From an uncultured Lachnospiraceae bacterium (lineage in GTDB: Bacteria > Bacillota > Clostridia > Lachnospirales > Lachnospiraceae): 19,543 nucleotides of DNA. The translations under genes and the position numbers were made by a program. The notes under the pieces are model-generated. The model was not told where the DNA came from, ran no database searches, and was given only the letters and a program-made list of their open reading frames with translations. Below, in pieces: positions 9,008 to 16,656 of this stretch. Position 1 is the stretch's first letter; each line of letters begins with the position of its first letter. The DNA lies in assembly GCA_946623295.1 (NCBI GenBank), contig CAMOQY010000007.1:1-19543 (forward strand), in the 5' to 3' direction.

Positions 9008-9163
9008 ATGGTATGTAAGACATTCTATGGATCTTGGCAGAGTGTGAAGAAATCTTATCAGAGACCGGAGCTTGGTATAGAAGACCTTGATCTTGCGGGC
9101 ATCCTGTGTGGAAGCCTGATTGAGGAGAGCGACTACTCCGGAGAGGAAGGCGGCGAGCTGTGA
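9008..9163 (+). CDS. Small acidic peptide A, unknown function, paralogue of the next gene
   Basis: This 51-residue open frame starts at ATG 9008, eight bases after GGAGGAA. An in-frame GTG at 9044, giving a 39-residue form beginning VKKSYQRPEL, is an alternative start with a weaker ribosome site. The peptide has a basic, aromatic front half, a hydrophobic ILCGSL core and an acidic glycine-rich tail ending EEGGEL. It aligns without gaps over 35 positions with the peptide of the next gene, sharing Y-Q-x-P, an Asp, CGSL, SG and EGGEL (15 identities by my count). No hydrophobic signal peptide or membrane segment is seen. Its stop overlaps the next start (TGATG), which suggests coupled translation. 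A short leader-plus-core design could mean a modified-peptide (RiPP) precursor or a secreted signal, but no modifying enzyme is in view. Function unknown. Confidence 0.6.
   Translation: MVCKTFYGSWQSVKKSYQRPELGIEDLDLAGILCGSLIEESDYSGEEGGEL
9014..9051 (+). repeat. 38-bp exact direct repeat, copy 2 (inside small peptide gene A)
   Basis: Second copy of 8953-8990. It falls inside the 9008 frame, where it encodes CKTFYGSWQSVKK, and it contains the alternative GTG start at 9044. Having one copy upstream and one inside the frame suggests a local tandem duplication that may have extended the coding region at its 5' end. Confidence 0.9.
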
Positions 9164-9330
9164 TGAGCGTGACGGGGCGAGAGCGTGAAGGAAGGCAGAA
9201 AATGGAACGAAGAAGGTATCAGGAACCCGTGATCTGCGTGGATGACGTAAGGACCATGAACGTCATCTGCGGGAGCCTTACGGGACTGGAATCGGATAGC
9301 GGTAATGAAGGCGGCGAGCTTGAGCCGTAG
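9163..9330 (+). CDS. Small acidic peptide B, unknown function, paralogue of the previous gene
   Basis: This 55-residue frame has its ATG at 9163 overlapping the previous stop (TGATG), and ends with TAG 9328-9330. An internal ATG at 9202 behind GAAGGCAG gives a 42-residue form starting MERRRYQEP and is also possible. Key residues are YQEP, then ICVDD, then VICGSL, then an acidic tail with SGNEGGELEP. The spacing from Tyr to the CGSL Cys (17 residues) and from that Cys to GGEL is the same as in peptide A, so the two are clear paralogues that have diverged strongly in the middle. Peptide B carries an extra Cys, seven residues into the aligned region. The next start (9352) is 21 bases beyond the stop, so this pair probably shares a transcript with the GLUG-CehA gene. 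Function unknown. Confidence 0.58.
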   Translation: MSVTGREREGRQKMERRRYQEPVICVDDVRTMNVICGSLTGLESDSGNEGGELEP

Positions 9331-9351
9331 GAGTGAAAGGAGCAAAAGCAA

Positions 9352-12300
9352 ATGAAGAGATTACTTAGTACTCTGATGTCTGCGGCGATGATGCTCACGC
9401 TGCTGACGGCAGGAGCGCAGACCGCCCTGGCGGACGAGCCTACGCAGACCGGCAAGGTCTTTGCGGGATACTATACCGACGATACGTATGAGACGCCGGT
9501 AAGGGATATCACGGGTCTGACCGAGGGCACGGATTACGTGGCCAAGTTCGTCAGCGACAAGGTGCTGCAGGCCAAATACCAGCTCACCTACCTTGCGAAT
9601 GAGGATCAGGATTCCACGAGGCTCCGTGTGGTGACCACCGTGGACAGCACCCGTTATAAGAGGGTGGGCTTCTTCGTGAGCGTGAACGGCGGAGCGGAGA
9701 AGACCTTTGAGAGCACGAAGGTGGCGAAGAGGATCGTGGGCACGACGGATCTCGGAGATCTGGAGTACGTCCCCACGGATTTCAGCCCTGAGTCCCAGTA
9801 CTTCTGCGCCTTCAACTTCACCGTGAAGAAGGCGAACTACGGCGCGACCCTGACCTTCACTCCCTTCTGGGAGACCTTTGACGGGACTGTAGTCAGAGGC
9901 GAGCTGCATGAAGACGGAGAGACCTACGGCCGGGATATCGTGATCGGCGAGAGTCCCGCCTTCAATAACAAGCTTATAGGCACCGCAGCCGAGCTGACGG
10001 CTTTTGCGGCCGAGTCCCAGACCAGGAACTTCGCGAACTGGACAGTCAAGTTGACGGCGGATATCGACCTGAACCCGGGCTGGACGGCGGGCGCATCTGC
10101 TCCCGCGCAGACGTGGACGTCGATCGGCAGTCAGGCCATGCCCTTTGCCGGCACCTTTGACGGACAGGGCAAGACCATCTCCGGAGTATTCCTGAATACC
10201 GCGACAGCCAGGCAGGGTCTCTTCGGCGAGACGGCTTCCACAGCCGTTCTCAGAGACTTCAGCCTGACAAACAGCTACTTTACCACCAACACCGTCAGGC
10301 TGGGCAGTATCGCAGGAACCTTCGCCGGAAGAGCGGAGCGGATCTACAGCGATGCACTGGTGAACGCCACGGGCAGCGCCAACCGTATCGGCGGTCTGTT
10401 CGGCGTTGCCGCGGGAGCTGTCGTGAGTGAGTGCTGGTATGACGGAACGGTCAGCGCGCCGGGCAAGACCTACGTAGGCGGTCTGATCGGCTCGGCGCAG
10501 GATGCGGTCGTGAAGCTGGAACACAGTCTGTTTACCGGCGCGGTGACATCCACCAATCAGGTAGGCGGACTGATCGGCTATGTGGCAACGACCACCACTA
10601 TTGATGACTGTGCCGGCATCGGCGCCGTCACATCAGTGAAGGCTACACAGGGCGGCACGCTGGTCGGTGAGAAGGCGGGCGCTGCTTCCCTTACCATCAG
10701 CAATACCGCATACGGCAATAACAGGGATTCCACCGCATACGCAAGAATCGGCTACAGCGGCACGGCCGACTCGGAGAGCAATCTGACGGCTTTGGCCAAC
10801 CAGGCAGCCATCACCGCCCTTGCAGGCATCGGCGGCATCAAGTCGCTTGGAGCCTGCCTCAATTTCGCAGACTTCTGGACCATCAGGGACAGCGGTTCTC
10901 CGACTCCCGTCTGCTTCGGAAGCGACAGGACCTTCACCGCCGGCAGCGCTGCTGACCTTGCGGACGTTGCCGCTGCCTCGCAGAGATTCGACTTCACCGG
11001 ATGGACGATCCTGCTGGGTACGGACGTTGATATGAACCCGGGCTTTACCGCCGGCGCTGACGGTATGACCGACGGTGCGGACGGAACACCCGCGGCATGG
11101 ACGCCTATCGGCAGTCAGAGCAAGCCCTTTGCCGGTACCTTTGACGGACAGGGCAACACCATCTCCGGTGTGTATCTCAGTACCACGACAGCCAGACAGG
11201 GACTCTTCGGCGAGACGGCTTCCACAGCCGTTCTCAGAGACTTCAGCCTGACAAACAGCTACTTTACCACCAACACCGTCAGGCTGGGCAGTATCGCAGG
11301 TAGCTTCAAGGGAAGGGCAGAGCGGATCCACAGCGACGCTTTTGTGACTGCAACGGGCGGCACAAACGGAACCGGCGGTATGTTCGGCTTATTTGACGGG
11401 GATGCTGTCGTCAGCGAGTGCTGGTATGACGGCACGATAAACGGTCAGATGCATGTGGGCGGTCTGATCGGAAAGGTTTTAAATGCGGGCACGGTCACGG
11501 TGGAGCACAGTCTGTTCAGCGGGACGGTGACGGGTATCAGCCAGGTCGGTGGCCTCATCGGCGTCACTCAGAGTGCTTCCGGCGGTGTCACCATCTATGA
11601 TTCCGCCAGCCTCGGTACTGTGACGAAGACGGGCAGCAGCACACAGAACGGTATACTGGTAGGCTATAATACGACTACCCTCACTGCCAGACATAGCACC
11701 GCCGCCAATTCGACCGCGGGGAACGTGACATCCGGTGTCGCCAACGGTACGGGATCATCCTACACCTACCCCAATTCAGGAATATTGTCCACAAAGGTTT
11801 CCGAGCTCACCGGCTTTAACGGAAAGACCAAGCTGAGTGCGTATCTTCTGTTCGATGAGTACTGGTCGATACGCGAGAACGACGTGCCGGTCCCGGTGTA
11901 TTTCAGCGAGGGCGGCGGCAGCAACGTCTACGTTATCAGTACGGCGGATGCCCTGCTGGCCTTTGCGGCGGAGTCTCAGACGAATAATTTCGCCGGATGG
12001 ACGATCAAGCTTGGCGCGGACATCGATCTGAACCCCGGCTGGGATGCTTCCGCAAAGGTTGCGGCTGCCCAGGCATGGACGCCTATCGGCAGTCAGAGCA
12101 AGCCCTTTGCCGGTACCTTTGACGGACAGGGCCATACCATCTCTGGCGTTTATATGGAGATCTCCGCAGCGATAAACGGACTGTTCCGAAAGACGGCGGA
12201 AACAGCTGTCCTGAAGAATTTCCGCCTGGAAAACAGCTTCCTGAACGTCACCGCCGGCAACCGTGTCGGAAGTATCGCGGGCGACGGCTACGGCGCGATC

Positions 12301-14058
12301 TATAATGTCTACAGCAATGCCATCATCGACGGACGCGGCTGGACGGGCGGTCTGGTGGGCTTTGCCTGCTCTCTCACCATGGAGCAGTGCATATTTGACG
12401 GCGCGTACACCAACACCACTGCCAACGGAAACGGTGTAGGCGGCCTGATCGGATACATAAACGGCGGAAACACCGTTATCCGCAACTGCATCAATAGCGG
12501 CTCGGTAAATGCGGATTTATATACGGAAAACAACCAGCCCAAGGCGGGCGGCCTGGTAGGACAGGTTGCCTCGAGCGCGACACTGTCCATAGAAAACTGC
12601 CTGAACACCGGCCTGGTTTCCACAGTGAAGACCTATACCTTCGGCCGCATCCTCGGATACAACGACAACGGCTGCAGCACCACGGTGACCGGCAGCTACG
12701 CTACACAGGAGAGCTGCGCGAGCCCTGACAGCAACGGACGTCCGACAGCGCTTGAGTATGAGCTGGTGGCGCAGTCCGACATTACCGGCAGTGCGGCACG
12801 GACGGCTATGCCTCTCCTCGACTGGGTCAACGTCTGGCAGACGGTTGACGGCGGACTTCCCACGCTCCGTTTCAGCGAGGCGAGCCTAGGCGGGAATGCC
12901 GTCGACGCTGCGGCCGGCTCCGCCGACATTGCACTACTGGGCGCCGTATATGCGGGAACGACTCTTTATCAGGGCGATATGCACGCCCACGCCGATGATG
13001 ACGGCAATCTGGACGAGACAGCTGCCCTGGCGCAGTGGAAGAGCGAGATGGCAGGACATGATCTTGATTTTGTCGCCAGTCTCGACCATCGTCAGACCAC
13101 TCATATTGATAATGCCGAGTGGGATAAGGATCTGTTCCTCTACGGCACCGAACCCGGTACCTATATCACCGGCCTGTCTTCGCCTTCCTACAGCAGTGCC
13201 CTTGGCAAGATGCACTATCTCATGCTCTTCAAGACCAAGGGACAGCTGGAGAATGTGCTTAGCAGTGTTCCGGCATATAACTATAACCCCGCTTATAGCG
13301 GCACGGACCCCAAGCCTCATGCCGCAAACGGAACAGTGGGCTATGATTACGCAGATTTCACCAAATCAGGGCTTTCATCTCTGGCAGCCACGGTAAAGGC
13401 ACAGGGCGGACTGTTTGTATTCGCCCACCCCTACGCATATGAGTATTCATCCGCATCGGAGGATTACTTCATCGCCGACGGCACTGCGCTGGAACTTATC
13501 TATACTTCAATGAGCGGTGACGGGACCAACGCGGCATATCGTCTGTGGAAGGATCTTCTGGCAGCAGGCCACAAGGTCTGGGTCACCTCCGGTACCGATA
13601 TTCATGGCGGACTGGACACGCAGAGCGATCACGACGATAATCCCAACAGGGCCGAAAAGGCGCTCATCAGCGTCTACGCCGTCACGGATACAGCCGAGAC
13701 CAGCAAGGCGGACCTCGTCATGGATGAGCTGGTGCGGGGTAATTTCTCCGCGGGAAGCGTGGGTATCAAGATGTGCGTCGGCAATACCCCCATGGGAGGC
13801 ACGGTCGATTTTTCCGGCAAGCGTCTCGTGGTGGAGGTAAGCGGCTTCCATAAGTATGTGAAGGATACGGCTCACAAGTATTACGCACGTGTGATCACCG
13901 ATCAGGGCATCATCTACAGCCAGCGGCTCAGCGGTGTCAACAGTGCGGCGACCTTCGCTCTGGATGCCGATGATAGCTACGGGTTCTACCGCGTTGAGGT
14001 AGTGGATGAGACCGGCGGCCGCGTGATCTCCTACGGGAATCCTATCTGGAACGACTGA
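9352..14058 (+). CDS. Secreted GLUG-repeat protein fused to a CehA/PHP-type metallohydrolase domain
   Basis: The 1568-residue protein starts at ATG 9352 behind AAAGGAG. Residues 1-28 are a signal peptide with an ALADE-like cleavage region. Residues ~30-195 are a beta-rich domain of a type I recall from Clostridia surface proteins (LRVVTTVDSxxYKxVGF). Three GLUG modules follow from about 204, 524 and 860 to ~1175. Residues ~1200-1560 form a PHP-superfamily hydrolase of the CehA/McbA kind: GDMHAH (H1211, H1213), LDHR (D1245, H1246), MHY (H1288), FAHP (H1359) and SGTDIHG (D1416, H1418). All expected metal ligands seem present, so it is probably active. Known relatives act on phosphoesters or, for CehA, a carbamate ester. 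The substrate here is unknown. The solenoid probably positions the enzyme on a surface or glycan. There is no sortase or SLH anchor. Confidence 0.87.
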   Translation: MKRLLSTLMSAAMMLTLLTAGAQTALADEPTQTGKVFAGYYTDDTYETPVRDITGLTEGTDYVAKFVSDKVLQAKYQLTYLANEDQDSTRLRVVTTVDSTRYKRVGFFVSVNGGAEKTFESTKVAKRIVGTTDLGDLEYVPTDFSPESQYFCAFNFTVKKANYGATLTFTPFWETFDGTVVRGELHEDGETYGRDIVIGESPAFNNKLIGTAAELTAFAAESQTRNFANWTVKLTADIDLNPGWTAGASAPAQTWTSIGSQAMPFAGTFDGQGKTISGVFLNTATARQGLFGETASTAVLRDFSLTNSYFTTNTVRLGSIAGTFAGRAERIYSDALVNATGSANRIGGLFGVAAGAVVSECWYDGTVSAPGKTYVGGLIGSAQDAVVKLEHSLFTGAVTSTNQVGGLIGYVATTTTIDDCAGIGAVTSVKATQGGTLVGEKAGAASLTISNTAYGNNRDSTAYARIGYSGTADSESNLTALANQAAITALAGIGGIKSLGACLNFADFWTIRDSGSPTPVCFGSDRTFTAGSAADLADVAAASQRFDFTGWTILLGTDVDMNPGFTAGADGMTDGADGTPAAWTPIGSQSKPFAGTFDGQGNTISGVYLSTTTARQGLFGETASTAVLRDFSLTNSYFTTNTVRLGSIAGSFKGRAERIHSDAFVTATGGTNGTGGMFGLFDGDAVVSECWYDGTINGQMHVGGLIGKVLNAGTVTVEHSLFSGTVTGISQVGGLIGVTQSASGGVTIYDSASLGTVTKTGSSTQNGILVGYNTTTLTARHSTAANSTAGNVTSGVANGTGSSYTYPNSGILSTKVSELTGFNGKTKLSAYLLFDEYWSIRENDVPVPVYFSEGGGSNVYVISTADALLAFAAESQTNNFAGWTIKLGADIDLNPGWDASAKVAAAQAWTPIGSQSKPFAGTFDGQGHTISGVYMEISAAINGLFRKTAETAVLKNFRLENSFLNVTAGNRVGSIAGDGYGAIYNVYSNAIIDGRGWTGGLVGFACSLTMEQCIFDGAYTNTTANGNGVGGLIGYINGGNTVIRNCINSGSVNADLYTENNQPKAGGLVGQVASSATLSIENCLNTGLVSTVKTYTFGRILGYNDNGCSTTVTGSYATQESCASPDSNGRPTALEYELVAQSDITGSAARTAMPLLDWVNVWQTVDGGLPTLRFSEASLGGNAVDAAAGSADIALLGAVYAGTTLYQGDMHAHADDDGNLDETAALAQWKSEMAGHDLDFVASLDHRQTTHIDNAEWDKDLFLYGTEPGTYITGLSSPSYSSALGKMHYLMLFKTKGQLENVLSSVPAYNYNPAYSGTDPKPHAANGTVGYDYADFTKSGLSSLAATVKAQGGLFVFAHPYAYEYSSASEDYFIADGTALELIYTSMSGDGTNAAYRLWKDLLAAGHKVWVTSGTDIHGGLDTQSDHDDNPNRAEKALISVYAVTDTAETSKADLVMDELVRGNFSAGSVGIKMCVGNTPMGGTVDFSGKRLVVEVSGFHKYVKDTAHKYYARVITDQGIIYSQRLSGVNSAATFALDADDSYGFYRVEVVDETGGRVISYGNPIWND
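10219..10316 (+). repeat. 98-bp exact direct repeat between modules 1 and 2 (partner 11203-11300)
   Basis: Bases 10219-10316 recur exactly at 11203-11300, 984 bp apart and in frame (328 codons). They encode the LFGETASTAVLRDF and TNSYFTTNTVRLGSIAG region of two successive GLUG modules. The surrounding module sequence is clearly more diverged, so this is a patch of recent homogenisation. Confidence 0.92.
11094..11154 (+). repeat. 61-bp exact direct repeat between modules 2 and 3 (partner 12072-12132)
   Basis: Bases 11094-11154 recur exactly at 12072-12132 (978 bp, in frame). They encode AWTPIGSQSKPFAGTFDGQG, the conserved opening hairpin of the module. Together with the 98-bp repeat it shows that different module pairs have exchanged different segments. 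Confidence 0.92.
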
Positions 14059-14104
14059 CGTTCCGGGTAGAGAGACGGACGGCGTATCTCGTTAAGTTAA
14101 GATC

Positions 14105-14142
14105 GGAAGAGCGCGTCGCTTCAGGCGATGCGCTCCTGTTCC
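14105..14142 (+). terminator. Stable hairpin after the GLUG-CehA gene, possible terminator
   Basis: An 11-base-pair stem (arms 14109-14119 and 14125-14135, one G-U pair, loop TTCAG) can be extended by GGAA/TTCC (14105-14108 with 14139-14142) across a three-base bulge. It lies 46 bases after the stop of the upstream gene and 24 bases before the next start. The downstream tract CTGTTCCTG is only weakly T-rich, so it may attenuate, or protect the mRNA 3' end, rather than fully terminate. Confidence 0.5.
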
Positions 14143-14166
14143 TGAAAGCATGCAGGAGGTGGCAGT

Positions 14167-14823
14167 GTGGAACTGACAGGTAAAAAAGTTAATTTCCTGG
14201 GCGACAGTATTACGGTTGGCGTTGGGGTAAAGGATCCTGCAAACCGCTTTCCCGACCGTCTGGCGGTCCGGTACGGGCTGGTCGCCCGGAACTACGGTAT
14301 CAGGGGCACCCGTATCGCCAGGCAGCGTATCCCCAGCGAGAACCCCCTCAAGGATCTTGATTTTTGCGGGCGCGCGGAGGATATGGACGATGACGCGGAT
14401 CTGGTGCTGGTGTTCGGAGGGACGAATGATTTCGGCCACGGCGACGCGCCGCTGGGAAAAATGAGCGACCGTACGCCGGACACCTTTTACGGCGCCCTTC
14501 ATACGCTGTACACTGCTCTGCTCACTAAGTTTCCCTCTGCGGTGATCGTGGTACTGACGCCTCTTCACCGTCTGCAGGAGGACGACCCGGCAAAGAATAC
14601 ATTCCGTGAGGGCTTTGTTCCTCTGGGCAGGTTTGTGACAGCCATCCGGGAGGTTGCGGAATACTACTCCCTGCCGGTGCTGGACCTGTACGCGTCCTCC
14701 GGCATCCAGCCAAATGTCCCGGCTATCAGGGAGCGGTACGTCCCCGACGGGCTGCACCCGAATGACATGGGTCACGCCGTTCTGGCCGATCGCATAGGCG
14801 CTTTTTTATCATCGCTTATATAA
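14167..14823 (+). CDS. SGNH/GDSL-family hydrolase (probable carbohydrate or acyl esterase)
   Basis: The 218-residue protein starts at GTG 14167 behind GCAGGAGGT. No signal peptide or membrane segment is seen, so it should be cytoplasmic. SGNH blocks are complete: block I FLGDS with nucleophile S14, the Gly block in NYGIRG, block III GGTND (N87), and block V DGLHPND with D194 and H197 of the catalytic dyad. These enzymes cleave acyl esters, often acetyl groups on sugars. The next gene, a PIG-L-type deacetylase, starts 25 bases after the stop, which supports a shared role in stripping acyl groups from an imported glycan. The exact substrate cannot be read from sequence. A lysophospholipase or tesA-like role is less likely given the context and the lack of export signal. 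Confidence 0.85.
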   Translation: MELTGKKVNFLGDSITVGVGVKDPANRFPDRLAVRYGLVARNYGIRGTRIARQRIPSENPLKDLDFCGRAEDMDDDADLVLVFGGTNDFGHGDAPLGKMSDRTPDTFYGALHTLYTALLTKFPSAVIVVLTPLHRLQEDDPAKNTFREGFVPLGRFVTAIREVAEYYSLPVLDLYASSGIQPNVPAIRERYVPDGLHPNDMGHAVLADRIGAFLSSLI

Positions 14824-14848
14824 TACGGATACAGAGGAGAGAGTTTCA

Positions 14849-15574
14849 ATGAATGTTCTGGCAATCGGATGTCATCCCGATGATGTGGAGATCGCCTGCG
14901 CCGGTACGCTGGCCAAGTGTGTCAAACGGGGCGATAGAGTCATCGTCTGTCATGTTTCCAGCGGCAATCTGGGTCATGTGGTGATCCCGCCTGATAAGCT
15001 GCGGGTGATCCGGGCGGATGAAGCGAAGAAGGCAGGTGCTCTTGCGGGGATCGAGGTGATCTCAGGCTGTTTCAACGACCTGGAGATCTTCGACAACTGT
15101 AAGGAGGCCCGTGACGTGCTGGTGGATGTGATCCGTTACGCGGATCCAGACATGATCATCACACATAACCCGGACGACTATATGCCCGATCACACGGCTG
15201 TATCGCGTCTGGTTTTTGACGCGAGCTTTGCCGCGACGCTGCCGAACTATACCGACTATAAGCATGTCTTCAGCAGCCCGGACGGCGCGCCCGCAAGGCT
15301 CGTTCCGATCTATTATATGGATACGTTGGCGGGAGTCGATTTCCAGCCTACCGAATACGTGGATATCAGCGGCGAGATCGACCTGAAGCTTCGCATGCTG
15401 GAGTGCCACGCGAGCCAGCTGGTCTGGATGCGCGAGCACGACGGTATCGATTTCGCGGATATGGTAAAGACGTGCTCCAAGTACCGGGGCTACCAGTGCG
15501 GTGCGGCCTATGCCGAAGGCTTCCGTTCCTGCGAAGTGTACCTTAAGTGCACCACCAGGCGGCTGCTGCCGTAA
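14849..15574 (+). CDS. PIG-L/LmbE-family deacetylase
   Basis: The 241-residue protein starts at ATG 14849 behind GAGGAGAG. The PIG-L zinc motif is at the N-terminus as CHPDDVE (H9, D11/D12 with E14), and the second motif HNPDDYMPDH has the expected His at 106 and 115. Length and motif order are typical of the family, which removes N-acetyl groups from GlcNAc-containing compounds; relatives include MshB, BshB and chitobiose deacetylases. There is no export signal, so it is cytoplasmic. It sits directly before a NagB-superfamily gene (41 bases to that ATG), which fits deacetylation followed by isomerisation or deamination of an amino sugar. BshB (bacillithiol synthesis) is an alternative, but no bshA or bshC is in view. 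Confidence 0.87.
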   Translation: MNVLAIGCHPDDVEIACAGTLAKCVKRGDRVIVCHVSSGNLGHVVIPPDKLRVIRADEAKKAGALAGIEVISGCFNDLEIFDNCKEARDVLVDVIRYADPDMIITHNPDDYMPDHTAVSRLVFDASFAATLPNYTDYKHVFSSPDGAPARLVPIYYMDTLAGVDFQPTEYVDISGEIDLKLRMLECHASQLVWMREHDGIDFADMVKTCSKYRGYQCGAAYAEGFRSCEVYLKCTTRRLLP

Positions 15575-15615
15575 CGGATCATTTGCTTAAAATTACTACA
15601 CAGGAGAACAAACAA

Positions 15616-16551
15616 ATGGATTTCATGAGTACGGTAAAAGGCTCAATGCTCGAGGGCTTTTATCCCGAGGGATGGGATATGGCCAGGATAGACGCCTGCT
15701 GCGAAAAGGGAGCGGCAAGGGAAGATTTCTGGAACAAGGACTTTGAACCCGTCGCCTGTGAAAGCATCAATGATTTCGATACTTTCATGGGACACGAGAT
15801 CGCACTGCAGATCAAAAAAACGCGTGATGAAGGGCGCCCTCTCGCGATCATTCTTCCCGTCGGCCCTATGGGAATGTACAGATGGGCGGCATATTTCCTG
15901 AATGAATGGGGAGTGAGCTGCGATCATGTCACCACCTTTAACATGGATGAATGGGCGGACGGAGAGGGAAACACTCTTTCAAACACCGATCCCGCCTCGT
16001 TTGAATACAGCATGAAGGAAGCCTTCTTCGGAAAGCTGAAAAAGACAGTTCCGGAGAGCCAGCGCAACTTCGCCACCAGGACCAATCTGCCGACGTACCC
16101 GGACAAGATCGCGACGCTTAAGGCGCAGGGAGCAAAGCTGGTGCTCGTCTACGGTATCGGAAGGATGTGCCATATCGCCTTCTGGGAGCCGCACTTTGCC
16201 GCGGATTACAAGGATGTCAACGAATGGAAGAAGGCTCCGTACAGACTTGGCGCGAAGCTCCATCCGCTCACCATCGAGCAGAATGCGATCACGAGCTTCA
16301 AGTCCAGGACGACTCTCGTCCCCTGCCGCGCGAATACGATCGGACCCGCCCTGTTCCTCCAGGCCGACTATGCTATCGGCGGCGCGGACGGAGCGCTGGG
16401 AAGAGGAATGGGCTGGCAGGGCATGAGTTTTCTTACGACCCTTCACTACGGTCCTGACATGCATATCACCTCGACCTTTATCCCCACGCTTCCGGGCAGA
16501 CTGTTCTACCTTAAGGAGCTGGCGGGACCGCTCACGGCCGAGTGCAACTGA
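15616..16551 (+). CDS. NagB-superfamily protein (glucosamine-6-phosphate isomerase-like) with altered active site
   Basis: The 311-residue protein starts at ATG 15616, behind CAGGAG. A frame-open ATG at 15547 overlaps the upstream gene, has no ribosome site and adds a non-family-like leader, so I reject it. NagB-superfamily features include LPVGPMG near residue 75-80, TFNMDEW (D111, matching D72 of E. coli NagB) and GIGRMCHIAFWEP at 180-192. H186 and E191 match H143 and E148 of E. coli, but the position of catalytic D141 is M184. The protein is longer than typical NagB (about 240-270). Probably it works on a phosphorylated or free amino sugar in the cytoplasm, after the deacetylase. It may be an isomerase with different chemistry, a related sugar enzyme, or a sensor. 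The superfamily is secure, the reaction is not. Confidence 0.75.
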   Translation: MDFMSTVKGSMLEGFYPEGWDMARIDACCEKGAAREDFWNKDFEPVACESINDFDTFMGHEIALQIKKTRDEGRPLAIILPVGPMGMYRWAAYFLNEWGVSCDHVTTFNMDEWADGEGNTLSNTDPASFEYSMKEAFFGKLKKTVPESQRNFATRTNLPTYPDKIATLKAQGAKLVLVYGIGRMCHIAFWEPHFAADYKDVNEWKKAPYRLGAKLHPLTIEQNAITSFKSRTTLVPCRANTIGPALFLQADYAIGGADGALGRGMGWQGMSFLTTLHYGPDMHITSTFIPTLPGRLFYLKELAGPLTAECN

Positions 16552-16581
16552 TACAGGCGCAGGCGGTAAAGGGCGGAGCTG

Positions 16582-16610
16582 TTGCTTTGAGGCGTGATAT
16601 GAGATATGAT
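16582..16610 (+). promoter_or_regulatory. Candidate sigma-A promoter for the metal-responsive regulator
   Basis: TTGCTT (16582-16587) and TATGAT (16605-16610) are 17 bases apart. The -10 matches the consensus in five of six positions, the -35 only in three. An alternative pair, TTGAGG 16587-16592 and TATAGA 16610-16615, also has a 17-base gap. The position, in the 105-base gap before the regulator, fits a separate transcript for it. No terminator is seen after the gene ending at 16551. Confidence 0.4.
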
Positions 16611-16656
16611 ATAGACCGCTGACGCTTTACAAGGCCCTTTTTGCAAGGAGGCGATC

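Noticed and set aside
14100..14113. AGATCGGAAGAGCG matches the common start of an Illumina adapter and could mark a contig seam.
   Set aside because: The match stops at 14 bases and its last part lies in the left arm of a well-paired hairpin (14109-14135), so a genuine genomic origin is more likely. Read mapping across 14080-14150 would settle it.
15547..15615. Earlier in-frame start for the NagB-like gene.
   Set aside because: It overlaps the deacetylase gene by 28 bases, lacks a ribosome site, and adds a leader unlike the family. ATG 15616 has CAGGAG at good spacing.
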